64,000 bases of DNA. It comes from Exophiala sp. HKRS030. Its lineage: Eukaryota; Ascomycota; Eurotiomycetes; Chaetothyriales; Herpotrichiellaceae. Under the pieces are notes generated by a model. It saw only the letters and a list, made by a program, of their open reading frames with translations. It had not been told where the DNA came from and searched no databases. Both the position numbers and the translations under genes were made by a program. The stretch lies in contig JAHWDD010000001.1 in NCBI GenBank assembly GCA_023897205.1, forward strand, positions 5,394,001-5,458,000, written 5' to 3'. How positions within the stretch are numbered: position 1 is the first letter of the stretch; every line of letters begins with the position of its first letter. Shown in pieces: positions 52,363 through 63,358 of this stretch.

Positions 52363-53889
52363 ATGGCAGAAGTCGCTCCCAGGAAGAAATCTTTTGGGTT
52401 TCTAAACCCATTCAAGACCAAAAATGACAGCAGTCGTTCTGGTTCAAAGGCAAATTCAATCTCAGACCTATCAGTCGAAGAGCTCAAAGTCCCAGTAAAA
52501 CTGAAATCTACCAACAAACTGCGCAAAAAATCTTCCCCAGCAGTGCCTGCCCACAGCTCTGCGGCAAATGCAACCAAGAACAGCATCAAACAGTCTCGAC
52601 AGACGCGAAACGCTTCATTCCCAGCAATTTCCGTCGCAGATGAATGGGAAAGGGACGAGCAAACTGGTGAACGCAAAGATCACACAGACCTGCTGCATAG
52701 CCTGGCTCATCGAGAGTCCGACGAGTCCCTTGCAGAGAGGACTGAACTGCTATTTCGAAATATACCCTCGGTGCCGGGGTCAAGATTCTTATCAAGACTT
52801 CCTTCATACGTATGGAAACAAATAGTGGAATCCCTGCCACTCGCTGATGCTGCAAGTCTGGCTCTGTCTTGCAAGGCCTTTTGCAATCTGATCGGTACTT
52901 CCGTCTGGACTGCTCTGAATAATGGCGACAATTTCCATGCCAAAACCGATTTCCTCGGTCGTCTTGACAAAGATCTCCCTGACCACCTTCTGTGTTTTTC
53001 ATGTGCCATTTACCACGTTAGGAGTCAAAAGGGAAACGAAACGTTGCGACCGACCAACATTGCAAATCCTTTATTTAATTGTCCCAACGCATTCAATCTA
53101 GAGAAACGCATTTCTCGAAACCGATTGACGGTCGGCCGCACATTACCATTTCCATTCTTACAGCTTGTGCTGAGAGCGCACAAGTACTCCGCAGATCACG
53201 GCGTTGCGATAGACTCGTTGGCGCGCAGATACACAGACCGAGATGGAGGATGGACGCATCAGACACGTTTTGTTGTCGTGAACAATCACCTATTGGTGCG
53301 CGTCATCAGTTCATCGTTCGCTACACCTGCACTTCCCCCGGCAGGCCTAAGGAAGCTTCTCTACTCTCACAACGATAATTTCAACCCATACTTTTCTGTT
53401 TGTGCGCACTGGAGAGACGGTAATCTCATGCCAGCCGTTAAATGCGCCCTCAGCCATATTCCGAAGCCTCCGGATAGCGGAGGAGTGGTGGGCGTTGCAG
53501 AAAAGGTCAAGCTTCATTTACACCCTCAAAACCCCCTGATCACACTTTGTCCGGAATGTCGACCAATGCGTAGATGTCCAGAATGTCCGTCTGAATATCT
53601 CATCGAATTAAGGATGCAGGAAGATAAAAGCGACCCGCGCAAGCTCTTCAAGTATGCCATCGTTGTCACTCGATGGTGCGATCTGGGCGATGGATCTTCG
53701 CCGCAGAGTCCTGAATGGTCAGCTTGTAATGGAGAGGGTACCTTTGATTCATTTACGGCCCTGGGAAGGAGAGCAATATCAGGGGTTTTCGAGTCGCAAT
53801 TCACTGTGGACCAAATTCCCGGTCAGAAGATTGTGTCGATGAATCCAAGCAAGGAGAAGCGCGGCGAAGCAGGACATGACTGGTACTGA
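52363..53889 (+). CDS. F-box protein, substrate unknown
   Basis: Likely SCF ubiquitin-ligase substrate adaptor or another F-box role. One exon, 508 residues, ATG at 52363. Residues 1-130 are Ser/Lys-rich and probably disordered. An F-box-like motif follows: FLSRLPSYVWKQIVESLPLADAASLALSCKAFCNLIG. The remainder contains Cys pairs that could bind metal (LCFSCAIYH; LCPECRPMRRCPECPSEY). The latter segment plus RWCDLGDGSSPQSPEW and the ending RGEAGHDWY resemble a fungus-specific F-box family. No membrane segment. Confidence 0.8.
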   Translation: MAEVAPRKKSFGFLNPFKTKNDSSRSGSKANSISDLSVEELKVPVKLKSTNKLRKKSSPAVPAHSSAANATKNSIKQSRQTRNASFPAISVADEWERDEQTGERKDHTDLLHSLAHRESDESLAERTELLFRNIPSVPGSRFLSRLPSYVWKQIVESLPLADAASLALSCKAFCNLIGTSVWTALNNGDNFHAKTDFLGRLDKDLPDHLLCFSCAIYHVRSQKGNETLRPTNIANPLFNCPNAFNLEKRISRNRLTVGRTLPFPFLQLVLRAHKYSADHGVAIDSLARRYTDRDGGWTHQTRFVVVNNHLLVRVISSSFATPALPPAGLRKLLYSHNDNFNPYFSVCAHWRDGNLMPAVKCALSHIPKPPDSGGVVGVAEKVKLHLHPQNPLITLCPECRPMRRCPECPSEYLIELRMQEDKSDPRKLFKYAIVVTRWCDLGDGSSPQSPEWSACNGEGTFDSFTALGRRAISGVFESQFTVDQIPGQKIVSMNPSKEKRGEAGHDWY

Positions 53890-54122
53890 AAACGTACCGA
53901 ACAATAGTAAAGTGTATGCAGCTCCAAGGGATATCAAGACATGTGCCGCTATCCGGGAAATGCTACCAGGAGGAAATCCGCACCAACGTGCACTTTGATC
54001 GTCGTCATATTTACCCGCCGGCATCACCAACATGTCACTCAAACATCTTTGTGCCCAGCGACGTCACTTGAATGCTTAATTCATAAACAACATGTGCGCA
54101 GAATCTCGAATTCCGCCATGAG
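53890..54122. other. Spacer after the F-box gene
   Basis: 233 bp without a feature; the following small gene is itself doubtful. Confidence 0.4.
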
Positions 54123-54784
54123 ATGGAAACTGATCTGCCATCCAGCCTGACGCATTCTCCTGGATGGCTGCATGAAGTACATGTTGCGACGAATTCCTGT
54201 GGCTATGCCAAGAGTACTACGAGTTCAGGGTCGCTTGACGAAGTTGGTCAAGTGGATACAAACTCCGCCGGTGGCCTTGCAATGATACTCTCTGCACTGC
54301 CTCAGGAAACATCGCACGCGACTAGCCAGACGAGAGATCCCCGGTCCAAACATCCTGTTCACGGCATCACGCAAGAGTACGAGTACACCAGTAAATTACG
54401 CTTAGAACAACACGTATCTTTATCCCTTACATCATTGTTCATATCGCTGATTGCAGACGTCCAACTATCAAGCATTCCCGACCCGGAAAGCCTTGCGAGT
54501 CGGGCAGCAAATCTCGAGGAGTATTCGTATACGAGTTCGTCTCGTATTATCCATAGATCTCCATTACAGATATCAACAATGCCTTGGTCCATGCCCGCCT
54601 CGTGGTGGTCCCCCACACTACCCACCTGGTTGACTTGTCCCTGGATGAGTCGTTTACCGGTAGAATATTGGAAAATTACGGTTCCAGCGTGGCGTTGTTG
54701 CGAGGATGTGCTGCTTCAGCCGTACTCTGGCTAGTCGTTTATATATGCTTGATCCAAAGCAGGTCTTGCCTCAACAAGACTTAA
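54123..54784 (+). CDS. Doubtful small gene with a C-terminal membrane helix
   Basis: I do not recognise a family. Exon 1 54123-54390 and exon 2 54570-54784 (donor GTAAAT, acceptor TTACAG) would give 160 residues in frame. The second exon reads protein-like: VVVPHTTHLVDLSLDESF, then GCAASAVLWLVVYICLI as a membrane helix and a short Ser/Lys tail. An internal alternative exon (from 54457, after ATTGCAG) also keeps frame. The first exon is low-complexity Ser/Thr-rich and could be chance. It lies just upstream of the arylsulfotransferase on the same strand and could alternatively be its leader region. Confidence 0.3.
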
Positions 54785-54932
54785 AATGCAAAAAAACTAT
54801 CAAGCATGCCGCTATCTCACATATGAACCAACTGCGGTACTTTTGCGCAAGTACAAACTCTCGCTTCAGAAGCTCACCTCTACCTAGATCGGCATATCAT
54901 AATACCATCCGATCACCGAGTCCGAGAGCGCA

Positions 54933-56816
54933 ATGAGGTCGGGACATGGATTGTTTTTAAGTGTTTCATCCTTGCTCTTTTGTATTCTTCCAGCCGACGT
55001 TCAAGCATTTTCACCCAAAAACGGCAGACTATCATCGACACTGTACGACTGGGGCATATATGGCCCTTCCCCGAGACAGTCTTACCACTCATCCGAACTT
55101 CAACCACCGCTTCTGAACTATGCTAGGTGGGATAGTCGATGCGATGATAGTTATACAGTGTTAGGACCCCGTGGCCGAATGGTCTCACAACCTGGACCAA
55201 TGATCTTTGATGCAGAAGGCGAGTTGGTTTGGATGGAGGACACATATGGGCAGGCGTTGGATGTAAAGGTGCAGTCGTACAGAGGTGAACAGTATTTGAC
55301 CTTCTGGACTGGGGTAGATTCTGGGACGTTCGGCACTGGAAGATATATCATGCTTGATCCGAGCTATCAGGTCTACAAGACAGTCACCCCAGCAAATGAT
55401 CTTGAAGGAGACCTGCACGAGTTTGAGTTCACAGACAACGGAACAGCACTGGTGACCAGCTACCATGCCACGACCGCCGACTTGACACCTTTTGGGATCG
55501 CATCACCGGGCTGGGTATACGACAGTATATTTCAAGAAATCGATGTTGAGACCGGGGTCTTGATATTCGAGTGGCGTGCTTCCGAGCACTATGACATAAT
55601 GGATACATTCGCGAGACGGCCAGACTCGTCGGATAGGGATGACAGGGCCATCGGGAGGGAGCGAAAGTCAGCATGGGATTTCTTCCACATCAATAGCATC
55701 GACAAGGATTCACAGGGAAACTACTATGTCTCCTCACGTTACATGCATTCCATTACGTGCATTGGACCCGCCGGCGACATCCTCTGGGTCCTTGGTGGCA
55801 AACGGAATCAGTTCAGGGACACATCGGACGGCAAGGCTACTGACTTCAAATTCCAGCATCACGCAAGGATTCATGAGAACAACACATTGACCATCTTCGA
55901 CAATGGGAAATATGACTCAAAGTCGGACAATGCTGAGTATAGTCGTGGGATCCAAGTCCAACTCGACCTTGAAAAGATGACGGCAACACTGGTGGGCGAG
56001 TATGTCCACCCCAGCAAGATACTAGTCGGCAGCCAGGGGTCTGTACAGCTGCTTCCAGATTCTGGTCATGCCGTGGTCGGATGGGGATATGTACCGGCTT
56101 TCACCGAATTCGACTCGGACGGATCGGTGCTGTGCGACGTTCATATTGCACCTTCCATAACCTGGAAGCTTGGCTGGGTGAAGAACTACCGTGCGTCCCG
56201 CACTTCGTCCTGGGTCGGGAAGCCCGCGACTCAGCCGGACGTCTATCTGCGGCCCCGAGAGGGCAAGGTGTATGTTAGCTGGAACGGCGCCACCGAGGTG
56301 AGCCGGTGGCTACTTCAAGGACGTGAGGGACAGGGAATTCATGTCGACTTGGTTTCGGTGCAGAAAAAAGGCTTCGAGTCGCACATTGAAATCACCAATG
56401 ACATGCCAACGTTTGTGCGTGTGGTCGCACTCGACAAGCAAGGCAATTCCCTTGGTCTCAGTGAAGAGTTGGACCGCACGGTCGGCAATGCTCCTTCTGA
56501 AGTCTTCAAGATCGTTGGCGTCGGCGTCTTTATTGTCAGTACTGTCTTTTTGGCCTGGGTGCTGAGAAGGTGGATCCCAGGCTACGAAAGAGTTCGAGAA
56601 GTGGTGCATGACATACAAAACAAAAGATTCAAGGGCGGCATGCTTGTACCCAAACGGCTTTCTATTGCGAAGAACGGAATTCAGGAGTCGGATGAGGACA
56701 ATATGCAAGATGAGGAGGACTTCCATGATGACGTCGAGAGGGGATTGCTTTCTGGTCGAAGCGGTGCGACCAGTGTAGAAGAGCTTCAACCGTTGTATCG
56801 TCAAGACGAGGCGTGA
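54933..56816 (+). CDS. Arylsulfotransferase-family membrane protein (ASST, Arylsulfotran_2 type)
   Basis: Family members transfer sulfate between aryl compounds in bacteria; the fungal function is unproven. One exon, 627 residues, ATG at 54933. The signal peptide is LFLSVSSLLFCILPADVQA. The beta-propeller region shows GPMIFDAEGELVWMED, DLHEFEFTDNGTALVTSYH, DFFHINSIDKDSQGNYYVSSRYMHSI and GGKRNQFRD.. FQHHARIHENNTLTIFDNG, all hallmarks of the fungal ASST family. A beta-sandwich-like domain follows (PDVYLRPREGKVYVSWNGATEV). A single membrane helix (IVGVGVFIVSTVFLAWVL) leaves an acidic cytosolic tail of about 80 residues with EDNMQDEEDFHDD. So most of the protein is lumenal or extracellular. Confidence 0.88.
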   Translation: MRSGHGLFLSVSSLLFCILPADVQAFSPKNGRLSSTLYDWGIYGPSPRQSYHSSELQPPLLNYARWDSRCDDSYTVLGPRGRMVSQPGPMIFDAEGELVWMEDTYGQALDVKVQSYRGEQYLTFWTGVDSGTFGTGRYIMLDPSYQVYKTVTPANDLEGDLHEFEFTDNGTALVTSYHATTADLTPFGIASPGWVYDSIFQEIDVETGVLIFEWRASEHYDIMDTFARRPDSSDRDDRAIGRERKSAWDFFHINSIDKDSQGNYYVSSRYMHSITCIGPAGDILWVLGGKRNQFRDTSDGKATDFKFQHHARIHENNTLTIFDNGKYDSKSDNAEYSRGIQVQLDLEKMTATLVGEYVHPSKILVGSQGSVQLLPDSGHAVVGWGYVPAFTEFDSDGSVLCDVHIAPSITWKLGWVKNYRASRTSSWVGKPATQPDVYLRPREGKVYVSWNGATEVSRWLLQGREGQGIHVDLVSVQKKGFESHIEITNDMPTFVRVVALDKQGNSLGLSEELDRTVGNAPSEVFKIVGVGVFIVSTVFLAWVLRRWIPGYERVREVVHDIQNKRFKGGMLVPKRLSIAKNGIQESDEDNMQDEEDFHDDVERGLLSGRSGATSVEELQPLYRQDEA

Positions 56817-56960
56817 TGTGACTTGTTATTGGAGGACACGTTTCGGCAAGATACAGATATCGAGTGCACATTTGAGAGTATATTGAACCCACATACTTGG
56901 TGTCCTCATACGAATGAACCCGTAAGATTCTGTTCTTTTTCGGGGGGAACACAAATCTAT

Positions 56961-58491
56961 CTACCACTCCACATCTTTCAGCAAAGCCATGCACGGATTT
57001 TGCTGGCCATTGACTCCGTGATCATCGTCGACACCTCCGGTTCCTCGTCGAGGAGTGGTCGGCTTTGCGGCCCATAATTCTTTTCCGATGGTTTTCTCTA
57101 GCTCGACGTGTTCGTCGAGCACGCCCAGAACCATCTTCTGGAAAGCGTGCACGCCTTCTTCGTGGAAAGGGTGCAGCGTCCCCGTCTCGAACACTCCTCG
57201 TTCGAGGTTCTCCTGCACCCGTTCGCACAACTCCAGATCCTCGTCGACGACCTTCCTGTAAAACTTGACCATGCGTTCGTAAGACTCGGGGGTCGAACGT
57301 GGCGTGTCGAGTTTGTAAACGTCGTACTCTTGTCGGGTGGTCGTGGGGGAGGTCGGCACCGAACGCATCAGGTGCATGAATCCCGTCCCCGGGTTGGGCG
57401 AGAAGTGGCCGGCCGGGAAAACGTGGGTTTGAGAACGACCGGCGAAACGTGACGAGTCGAACTTGTTGCTACTCAACACCGAAGCTTTGGGTTCGCTAAA
57501 GTGGGATATGTAGGTGTGTTGGTCCTGGCCGGGGGAGACGTGGTAGGTGTCGAGGTCGGTGGTCTTTGCCACGTCCGGGTGCGCGGTCAGACAGTGGTAG
57601 CACTTGCAGGTTTCCATATCAGTATACTTGCGATTTCAAGACCCATGAGAGTAGGGGGGAGATCGTTTCTTATACCAACACACACCCACACACACACCCA
57701 CATACCTCGTTGTAATTGTCTTGCATCACCTTCCAATTAAAGGCTCCGTCATTGGTCCACGTAAAGTCATACTCGACCTTGTCCCAATCGATGCCGGAGT
57801 TCAAGAGGACTTGTTGTCGATCGAGATCCCCATACTGAGACCCCCAGGAGATGGCGGGGTCGGGATTCGCGTCGAGATTGACGTACACAAAACCGTTGCG
57901 GTCGACGTGGACATGGACCGGGAAGAGGTGGATGGCAGATGGATCAAAGGTCGGCACTGACTCTGGCGTGAACCGGGGTGCTTTGGTCAATTTACCGTTC
58001 AAGTCGTAGGACCATCCGTGATACTTGCACGAAAAGATGCGAGCCGTGCCTTGTGGTTCTCGAACGACAGGAAACGCTCGATGTCTAGATAGTTGGGGGG
58101 GTTGTTGGGTCAGGAATGGGGAGTTTTTCTTCATGGCTGTAGATTGCCGTTTCACATTGCTGCTATACGGGATCACACACCTGCATATGTTGTGGAAGCC
58201 GACTAAATCCCCTTCTTTGTTCTTGACCACCACGAAATTGAACCCTGCCATCTCATATTGTACAAAGTCACCCGTGTTGCGATATCGAGCCTTGTGAGAG
58301 ACGAGGAACCATCGTCTGGAGAAGATAGCTCTCTTTTCTAATTGATATATGGAGTGTGAATGGTAAAAGGCAGCAGGGACTGAGATGTTCAAATCAGTTG
58401 ATATGGACTTGATTGAGAGTCGTTGGACCATGACCTCGTGTATCTCAGAGACGGGATCATGATTGTTGTTGACGACACGCGTGCTGGACAT
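56961..58491 (-). CDS. Rieske non-haem iron oxygenase, choline-monooxygenase-like alpha subunit
   Basis: Oxygenase of the ring-hydroxylating/quaternary-amine type. Exons 58491-58181, 58084-57706 and 57602-56961 join to 443 residues. The Rieske cluster ligands are split by intron 1: ..FHNIC-R-HRAF gives C-x-H, and FSCKYHGWSYD gives C-x2-H. The mononuclear iron site spans intron 2: NWKVMQDNYNE followed by CYHCLTAHPDV, with the bridging Asp and two His. The N-terminal YQLEKRAIFSRRWFLVSHKARY is typical. Fungal relatives are annotated as choline monooxygenase-like, but the substrate is uncertain. No reductase or betaine-aldehyde dehydrogenase is nearby. Intron 2 contains a CA microsatellite (57677-57701). 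It converges with the arylsulfotransferase gene with about 145 bp between stops. Confidence 0.9.
57677..57701. repeat. CA-type microsatellite in a Rieske oxygenase intron
   Basis: Imperfect CACACA/CCCACA run immediately downstream (on the minus strand) of the GTATGT donor of intron 2. Confidence 0.8.
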
Positions 58492-59506
58492 TATGGGGCT
58501 CGGTTTTCGCTCCTCAGCTGGGTAGTTAATTCAACTTGCATATCCAATTGGAGAGGATCAGGGTCATGTATATATATATATATACATATACGTGAATGCT
58601 GGTCATTGAGCATCTATACCTTGATGAACGAAATGTCTCCATGGACCTTCTTGGTTGGGACATTTAGTCCGGTTGGACGATGTGTGGTGAGCCAATGGAG
58701 ATGCTTCTTTTCGAGGGATTGCATATCTACAGTGCGCAATGGGCTCGAGACCTGACAAAGCCCGGTGTGTTCACCTCGCGACGTATTTGATTGCCGTTCA
58801 GCTTGGAGATGGATGGATTGTAAGTCTTATATTCGTATGGTGTGTGGACGGAGTACCTGGTCAAACCAAAGGAGGAAGTCGACGGATGCCGAGGCCAAAG
58901 CGTGCAAAACCCTCTAATATAGGTGGTTAATGTTCCGATCCATCCGGTGCTTTCAATCTCTATTCCGGAGCAGCGTTATCGTTTATCCGTCGTTATCCTT
59001 ATCTCGCTTCCCCCCGCCTTCCTTTGTTACTGCTGCTCTTCTCTCTCTCTTCTTTTGTTTCTTCTAAACATCGAGTCCATTCCATTCCAACTCACCTTTT
59101 TCTGATACAAACACCATCATCCAGACCACCAAGAAACATCAGAAATGCAGAAATGATTTCCATTCGTAACCTCAAGCTGCGCATGACGCATGTTTGATAT
59201 TTCTGTTACCCCATATTTTCTCAGCAGCGTGACATTGCTTCCATCACATGAGTCCCATTCTTCGCTTACCCTCGGAATCCGTGCCACCATCGAGATTGTT
59301 TTCATTACTTTCATTATTTCCGCTCCGCCTTACCACATGCGCCCTATTCCATCCCTAGACTAAACCCCTTTTTGACTCTTCAATCTTCACAAAACATCCA
59401 AGTATTCCTCAAGACCTTTTCTTACCACCATTTCTACCGAGTCTCTCCTTGTAACCAGCCCTTTATACCAAGCGTGATTGATAGCGTCGAATCAGGAGAA
59501 TCAGCC
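58492..59506. other. Divergent region between the Rieske oxygenase (-) and GNAT (+) genes
   Basis: About 1 kb. A TA microsatellite (58570-58585) lies about 80 bp upstream of the Rieske start and may serve as its TATA region. A pyrimidine-rich stretch at 59036-59070 precedes the GNAT gene. No coding signal. Confidence 0.5.
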
Positions 59507-60280
59507 ATGTCATCCTCAATGTCCTCACAGCCACAACCTTACAAATTCATACCATCCGACTCCAAGGATGACTTGGACCACTTCATCGACATCATCACCG
59601 ATTCCTTTGCAGCCACCGCACTCACAACATCGTTCATAGTGGACAACGATAAGACGCCGCCACCCTATCCTTCAGCACTGATCGACAAGGAACGTCGACG
59701 TAGACATTTCGCCGCAGGGATCCTTGACAGCGCTTCGTCTGGTGCTGAACTGGTCCAGGCAGGGAGCTGGTCCGCCGTAGCGTTATGGGAGCCGCCACAA
59801 TTTCAAGGCAAGGCATTCATCGACTCGAAAGCTGACCCAGGAGCCCTTCTCACTGAATGGCGAGGGAAAGTCAGAGCTGCAAAGGCCAGATGTCTTGCGC
59901 TACCTTCGAACTCGAGTCCGTCGACAGACTCGGAATCTAACTCGACATCGGACTCAGATAAGGGGACCGAAGTACAACTCCGACCATTTTATCATTTATC
60001 GTTCCTGGCTCGAAATAAATCCGTCTCCAAGGTTGAGGGTAGCATAAATGCCGTCATGACTCCTTTCTTGAATCGAGCCAAAGATGAGAACGTTCCTGCT
60101 TGGCTTGAGGCTACTACTCCCCAGGCCGCGAAAATATATGAACATTTCGGTTTTCGCGTCGTCGAGAAGATCACCATTGGGAAGGGAAAGATTGATCCTG
60201 AGGGATGGCCAAGTTTAGATGGTCAAGGAGAAGGTGTGACGGCGTGGGCGATGGTATATGATCAGCATTTGAGGGATTGA
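59507..60280 (+). CDS. GNAT-family N-acetyltransferase
   Basis: Acetyl-CoA-dependent acetyltransferase; substrate unknown. The first in-frame ATG is 59507, giving 257 residues without introns; the open frame extends upstream from 59372 without ATG. Visible features are an N-terminal KFIPSDSKDDLDHFIDIITDSFA, a central variable Ser/Asp-rich insert (about residues 140-160), the core strand PFYHLSFLARNKSVSKVEGS followed by the helix NAVMTPFLNRAKDENVPAWLEATTPQAAKIYEHFGFRVVEKITIG. The last block (AWLEAT..AKIYEHFGFR) is the classical GNAT motif B. The usual Q/RxxGxG/A acetyl-CoA loop is degenerate here (KVEGSIN). Confidence 0.82.
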   Translation: MSSSMSSQPQPYKFIPSDSKDDLDHFIDIITDSFAATALTTSFIVDNDKTPPPYPSALIDKERRRRHFAAGILDSASSGAELVQAGSWSAVALWEPPQFQGKAFIDSKADPGALLTEWRGKVRAAKARCLALPSNSSPSTDSESNSTSDSDKGTEVQLRPFYHLSFLARNKSVSKVEGSINAVMTPFLNRAKDENVPAWLEATTPQAAKIYEHFGFRVVEKITIGKGKIDPEGWPSLDGQGEGVTAWAMVYDQHLRD

Positions 60281-61843
60281 GTGCTTCGACCTTGACTTTT
60301 CATCTTGGTACGACAATGTCTTGAGCTTCGGTCTTGCGCGAGATCGCACTCGGGTGGCCATAGGTTTGTCACCTGCAAAGACAGTCAAGCAAGGGAGGGG
60401 ACGTTGACTCACATCACGCTCTTCCAAACAACGGGTATCTCCTGCTCGGGGGTCTCCTAGCCTACGCTGGAAAACGCGACTCATGACGAAAGGACGACTT
60501 GCTCGAAAAGAAACATTTTGGCTTCAGCATGGCCAAGGATTCTTCCCGTGGCTGGTTGTCAAGTCGAGGTGGCGCAACTCGGTGATGTTTCACCTTTGTC
60601 AAATGGCACAAGACCATGAGGGAAGTCGCATGAGGCGAAGAATTCGGGATCTTGGCGAAGCTGTGTTGTATGGTCGATACTGAGTAGGTGACAAGGCTTC
60701 TTTGGACCATCCATCGCCTTGGTCACCGCCTCAGAAATTATCACTACGCGTCCGCGAGGACTGCCTACCTAATTGATCCTTCACCTTTTCCATCACCGCC
60801 CTCGCGCGCGCGCGAAAATAATTCGGTCCCTATTTGTTTTTGATACCTCGATTTTTGCCTCCAACGGCAGACTTCTCAGGGGCCTCACCCATACAGGGTC
60901 ATTCTTCGGCCTCCGTGTCCCAGTGGCACGGACTCAGGTCGTCGAGTTGAACCGTGGAGGGTCGATCCTTCTGAGGAGCAGTCTGTTTGATACCAAAAAA
61001 ATTCTGGAGAGTCCTGTCTCCCCTTCAACTCCTGAAGGGGAACTCGGGGTCCGAATCCTTAGAACCTGGGGCCTGGGACCTGGTTCAGAGGACGCATCTT
61101 GAAGTGGCTCGAAGGAGGTTTTCTGACTCCGAAGGAGGGTTTCCCCTCCGGGTGTGGTTAGTTTTTGCCGGTCTCGGTGAATTCTCTTTTTTCTTTTTTT
61201 TTCTTTCTTGCGCTTGCAGAGACCACCTACAGAATGTTATGGAGTGGCCCTTGAGGTTGTTTGTTCCTGTTCTCTCAATGACCACTACTCCGTGTTCGAT
61301 CCTCGGCTTGGGCCTCTTTTTTTCCCCATCTCGTATCAGTAGAGAAACCCCTCGAGGGTGAAGTACTTCAGGGACAAGTCCAAAAGACAAAGACACTGTT
61401 CTCCATCGCCCTTGAATGGAGAGATATTGAATAGTGATACGGTGACGGCCGACGACCATCCCCTGTTCTGCGGATGGGGGATGAATGGGACTAGAAAAAA
61501 CAATCATGTCAGAGTAGCAAGGTGAGATATTGTGTGGTCCAATGCAGATTTGATAGCCCAAGTCACGGGCCTACCAAGAACCCATCTTTTGCTCTTTTTG
61601 ATATCTCTACATGGCAGAAGAAAACGAAGGACGCCAATGAATCTGCACCCCCGAATACCTATCGGGCACATACCCCCAGATAGCTCGTATCGAAGAGAGG
61701 AAAGAAAAATTCATCCATGATAAGCCCGACTGAATGTAGGTCATCATCTCTCGTCCTCATCCCCCGCCCAGTGTGTTTGTATTCATATACACCCTTCTTC
61801 CCTCTCTGTTTCCCACACCTCCCGTACGAGTACGGAGACCGAC
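60281..61843. other. Convergent intergenic region, about 1.6 kb
   Basis: Both flanking genes end here. ORFs of 100-160 codons occur (60773-61102 +, 61085-61561 -) but overlap on opposite strands and look non-coding. Short GC-rich stem-like segments (CTCCTGAAGGGGA, GGAGGGTTTCCCCTCC near 61134-61149) are present without a clear role. Confidence 0.55.
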
Positions 61844-63358
61844 TCATTTCACATTCCTCACTACATCATCCAACGCCTCTGCAAAGTACTTGACATTGCC
61901 GGTGTTGAGACCCGCCATACTGATTCTTCCATTCTTGGTCATGTAGACGTGCCACTTTTCGCGGATCGCCAGAACCTGCGGTTCGCTGAGACCCGTGAAG
62001 CTGAACATGCCGATCTGACTCGTGATGTGATCCCAGTTACCGGGTGTGCCGAGTCTGTCCAGTTCCGCCTTCAGGCTCTTTCGCATCTCGATGATCCGTC
62101 CAGACATGGTCCGCAGATCGTCCTCCCACTGGCCGAAAAGTCCAGCGTCGTTGAGGACCGTGCTGGCGATTCGTGCACCGTAGGCAGGGGGGTTGCTGAT
62201 TTCACTCCGTTGTAGGATGGCCAGCTGACTCGACACGCGCTTGGTGATGTCCTGCGCTTTGGCGCTCGGCGCGGCAACAAAGTGGAACGCACCGGCACGC
62301 TCACCGTAGAGACCAAAGTTTTTGGCAAACGACTGGGCGATGACCAACTCAAACCCTTGTTCCACAAAGTGTCGGATCGCCCAGTTGTCCTTGGCCAGGT
62401 TGCCCGAGGCAAAGCCTTGGTAGGCACAGTCGAAGAAGGGGAAGAGCGAACGCTCACGGCACACCTGCGCCACCTGTTTCCACTGCTCTTGCGTCGGGTC
62501 CACACCGGTAGGGTTGTGTGCGCAGGCGTGCAGGAGCACGATGCTGCCCTTGTCCGCCGCTTTCAGCGTACTGAGCATACCGTCTAGGTCGAGCATCTTT
62601 GTCTTTGCGGAGAAGTATGGGTATTGTTTGATGGGGAGGTGGACGTTTGTGAAAATTTGATTGTGGTTGGCCCATGTCGGGTTCGACACGTAGATCGTCG
62701 GTGACTGGAGGAATTTCGAAAGGAACAGACCACCTAGATGGACGGCTCCGGTGCCAGAGATGGTTTGCAGTGAGCATACCTGTGTGTGTGTGTGAAAGAC
62801 TGATTAGCATTCGAACGGACCAGTTGGGAGTATCACACAAAGTGGGTGTGAGGGAGGCTGCTGCGCATACCCGTCCTTCTTTGATGGCAGGGCTGTCTGA
62901 TCCAAGGATCAACTTTTGCGCCGCCGATGTAAAGTCTGCAAGACCGGCGATCGGGAGGTATTCGTGGTTCAGATTGGGGTCATTTCGAAGAATCTCATCG
63001 GCCTGTGTCCATTGCCATGTCTTGATTAGTCTTGGTGCATTCCTTGAACGTTGCTGGCGGAGTGACCACCCACCTTCTTCACAACTGGCAAGACCCATGG
63101 TTTTGCATTGTTGTCTCTGTATGCGCCGATGCCCAAGTCAACCTTCTTTTCATATGTATCTCTGCGGTATGCTGCCATCAGACCAAACAACGGGTCTTCT
63201 GGAGCCTGTGGCACCACATTGTCGCTGAAGCGAGTGACCGCAGCAGCCGATTCTCCCGTAGAACCCATGGTATGTTGATTGACCTGAGAGAGACGAGAAG
63301 CGGCGTTATTAGATTGAGACGAAAGAGAGTGGGAGGAAGATTTGAGCGGTGAGGACAT
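61844..63358 (-). CDS. Aspartate aminotransferase
   Basis: PLP enzyme exchanging amino groups between aspartate/2-oxoglutarate and oxaloacetate/glutamate. Exons 63358-63074, 63002-62871 and 62779-61844 give 450 residues with phase-0 junctions. Motifs: KVDLGIGAYRDNNAKPWVLPVV, NHEYLPIAGLADF, ISGTGAVHLGG, NPTWANHNQIF, LLHACAHNPTGVDPTQEQW, FPFFDCAYQGFASG and the Schiff-base Lys in QSFAKNFGLYGERAGAFHF. The C-terminal SMAGLNTGNVKYFAEAL contains the carboxylate-binding region. Two in-frame starts are possible: 63358 adds a Ser/Asn-rich, Arg/Lys-containing leader without acidic residues, while 63268 (MGSTGES) gives a length like the cytosolic enzymes. So dual mitochondrial/cytosolic targeting is possible. 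Confidence 0.92.

Noticed and set aside
54123..54734. Unspliced 203-codon ORF near the arylsulfotransferase
   Set aside because: The last third in this frame is Trp/Pro-rich and non-protein-like, while another frame gives a clean membrane helix; a spliced model was kept at low confidence instead.
61085..61561. Minus-strand ORF of 158 codons between GNAT and aminotransferase genes
   Set aside because: Overlaps a plus-strand ORF of similar size, contains low-complexity KKKKK from a T-run, no domain.
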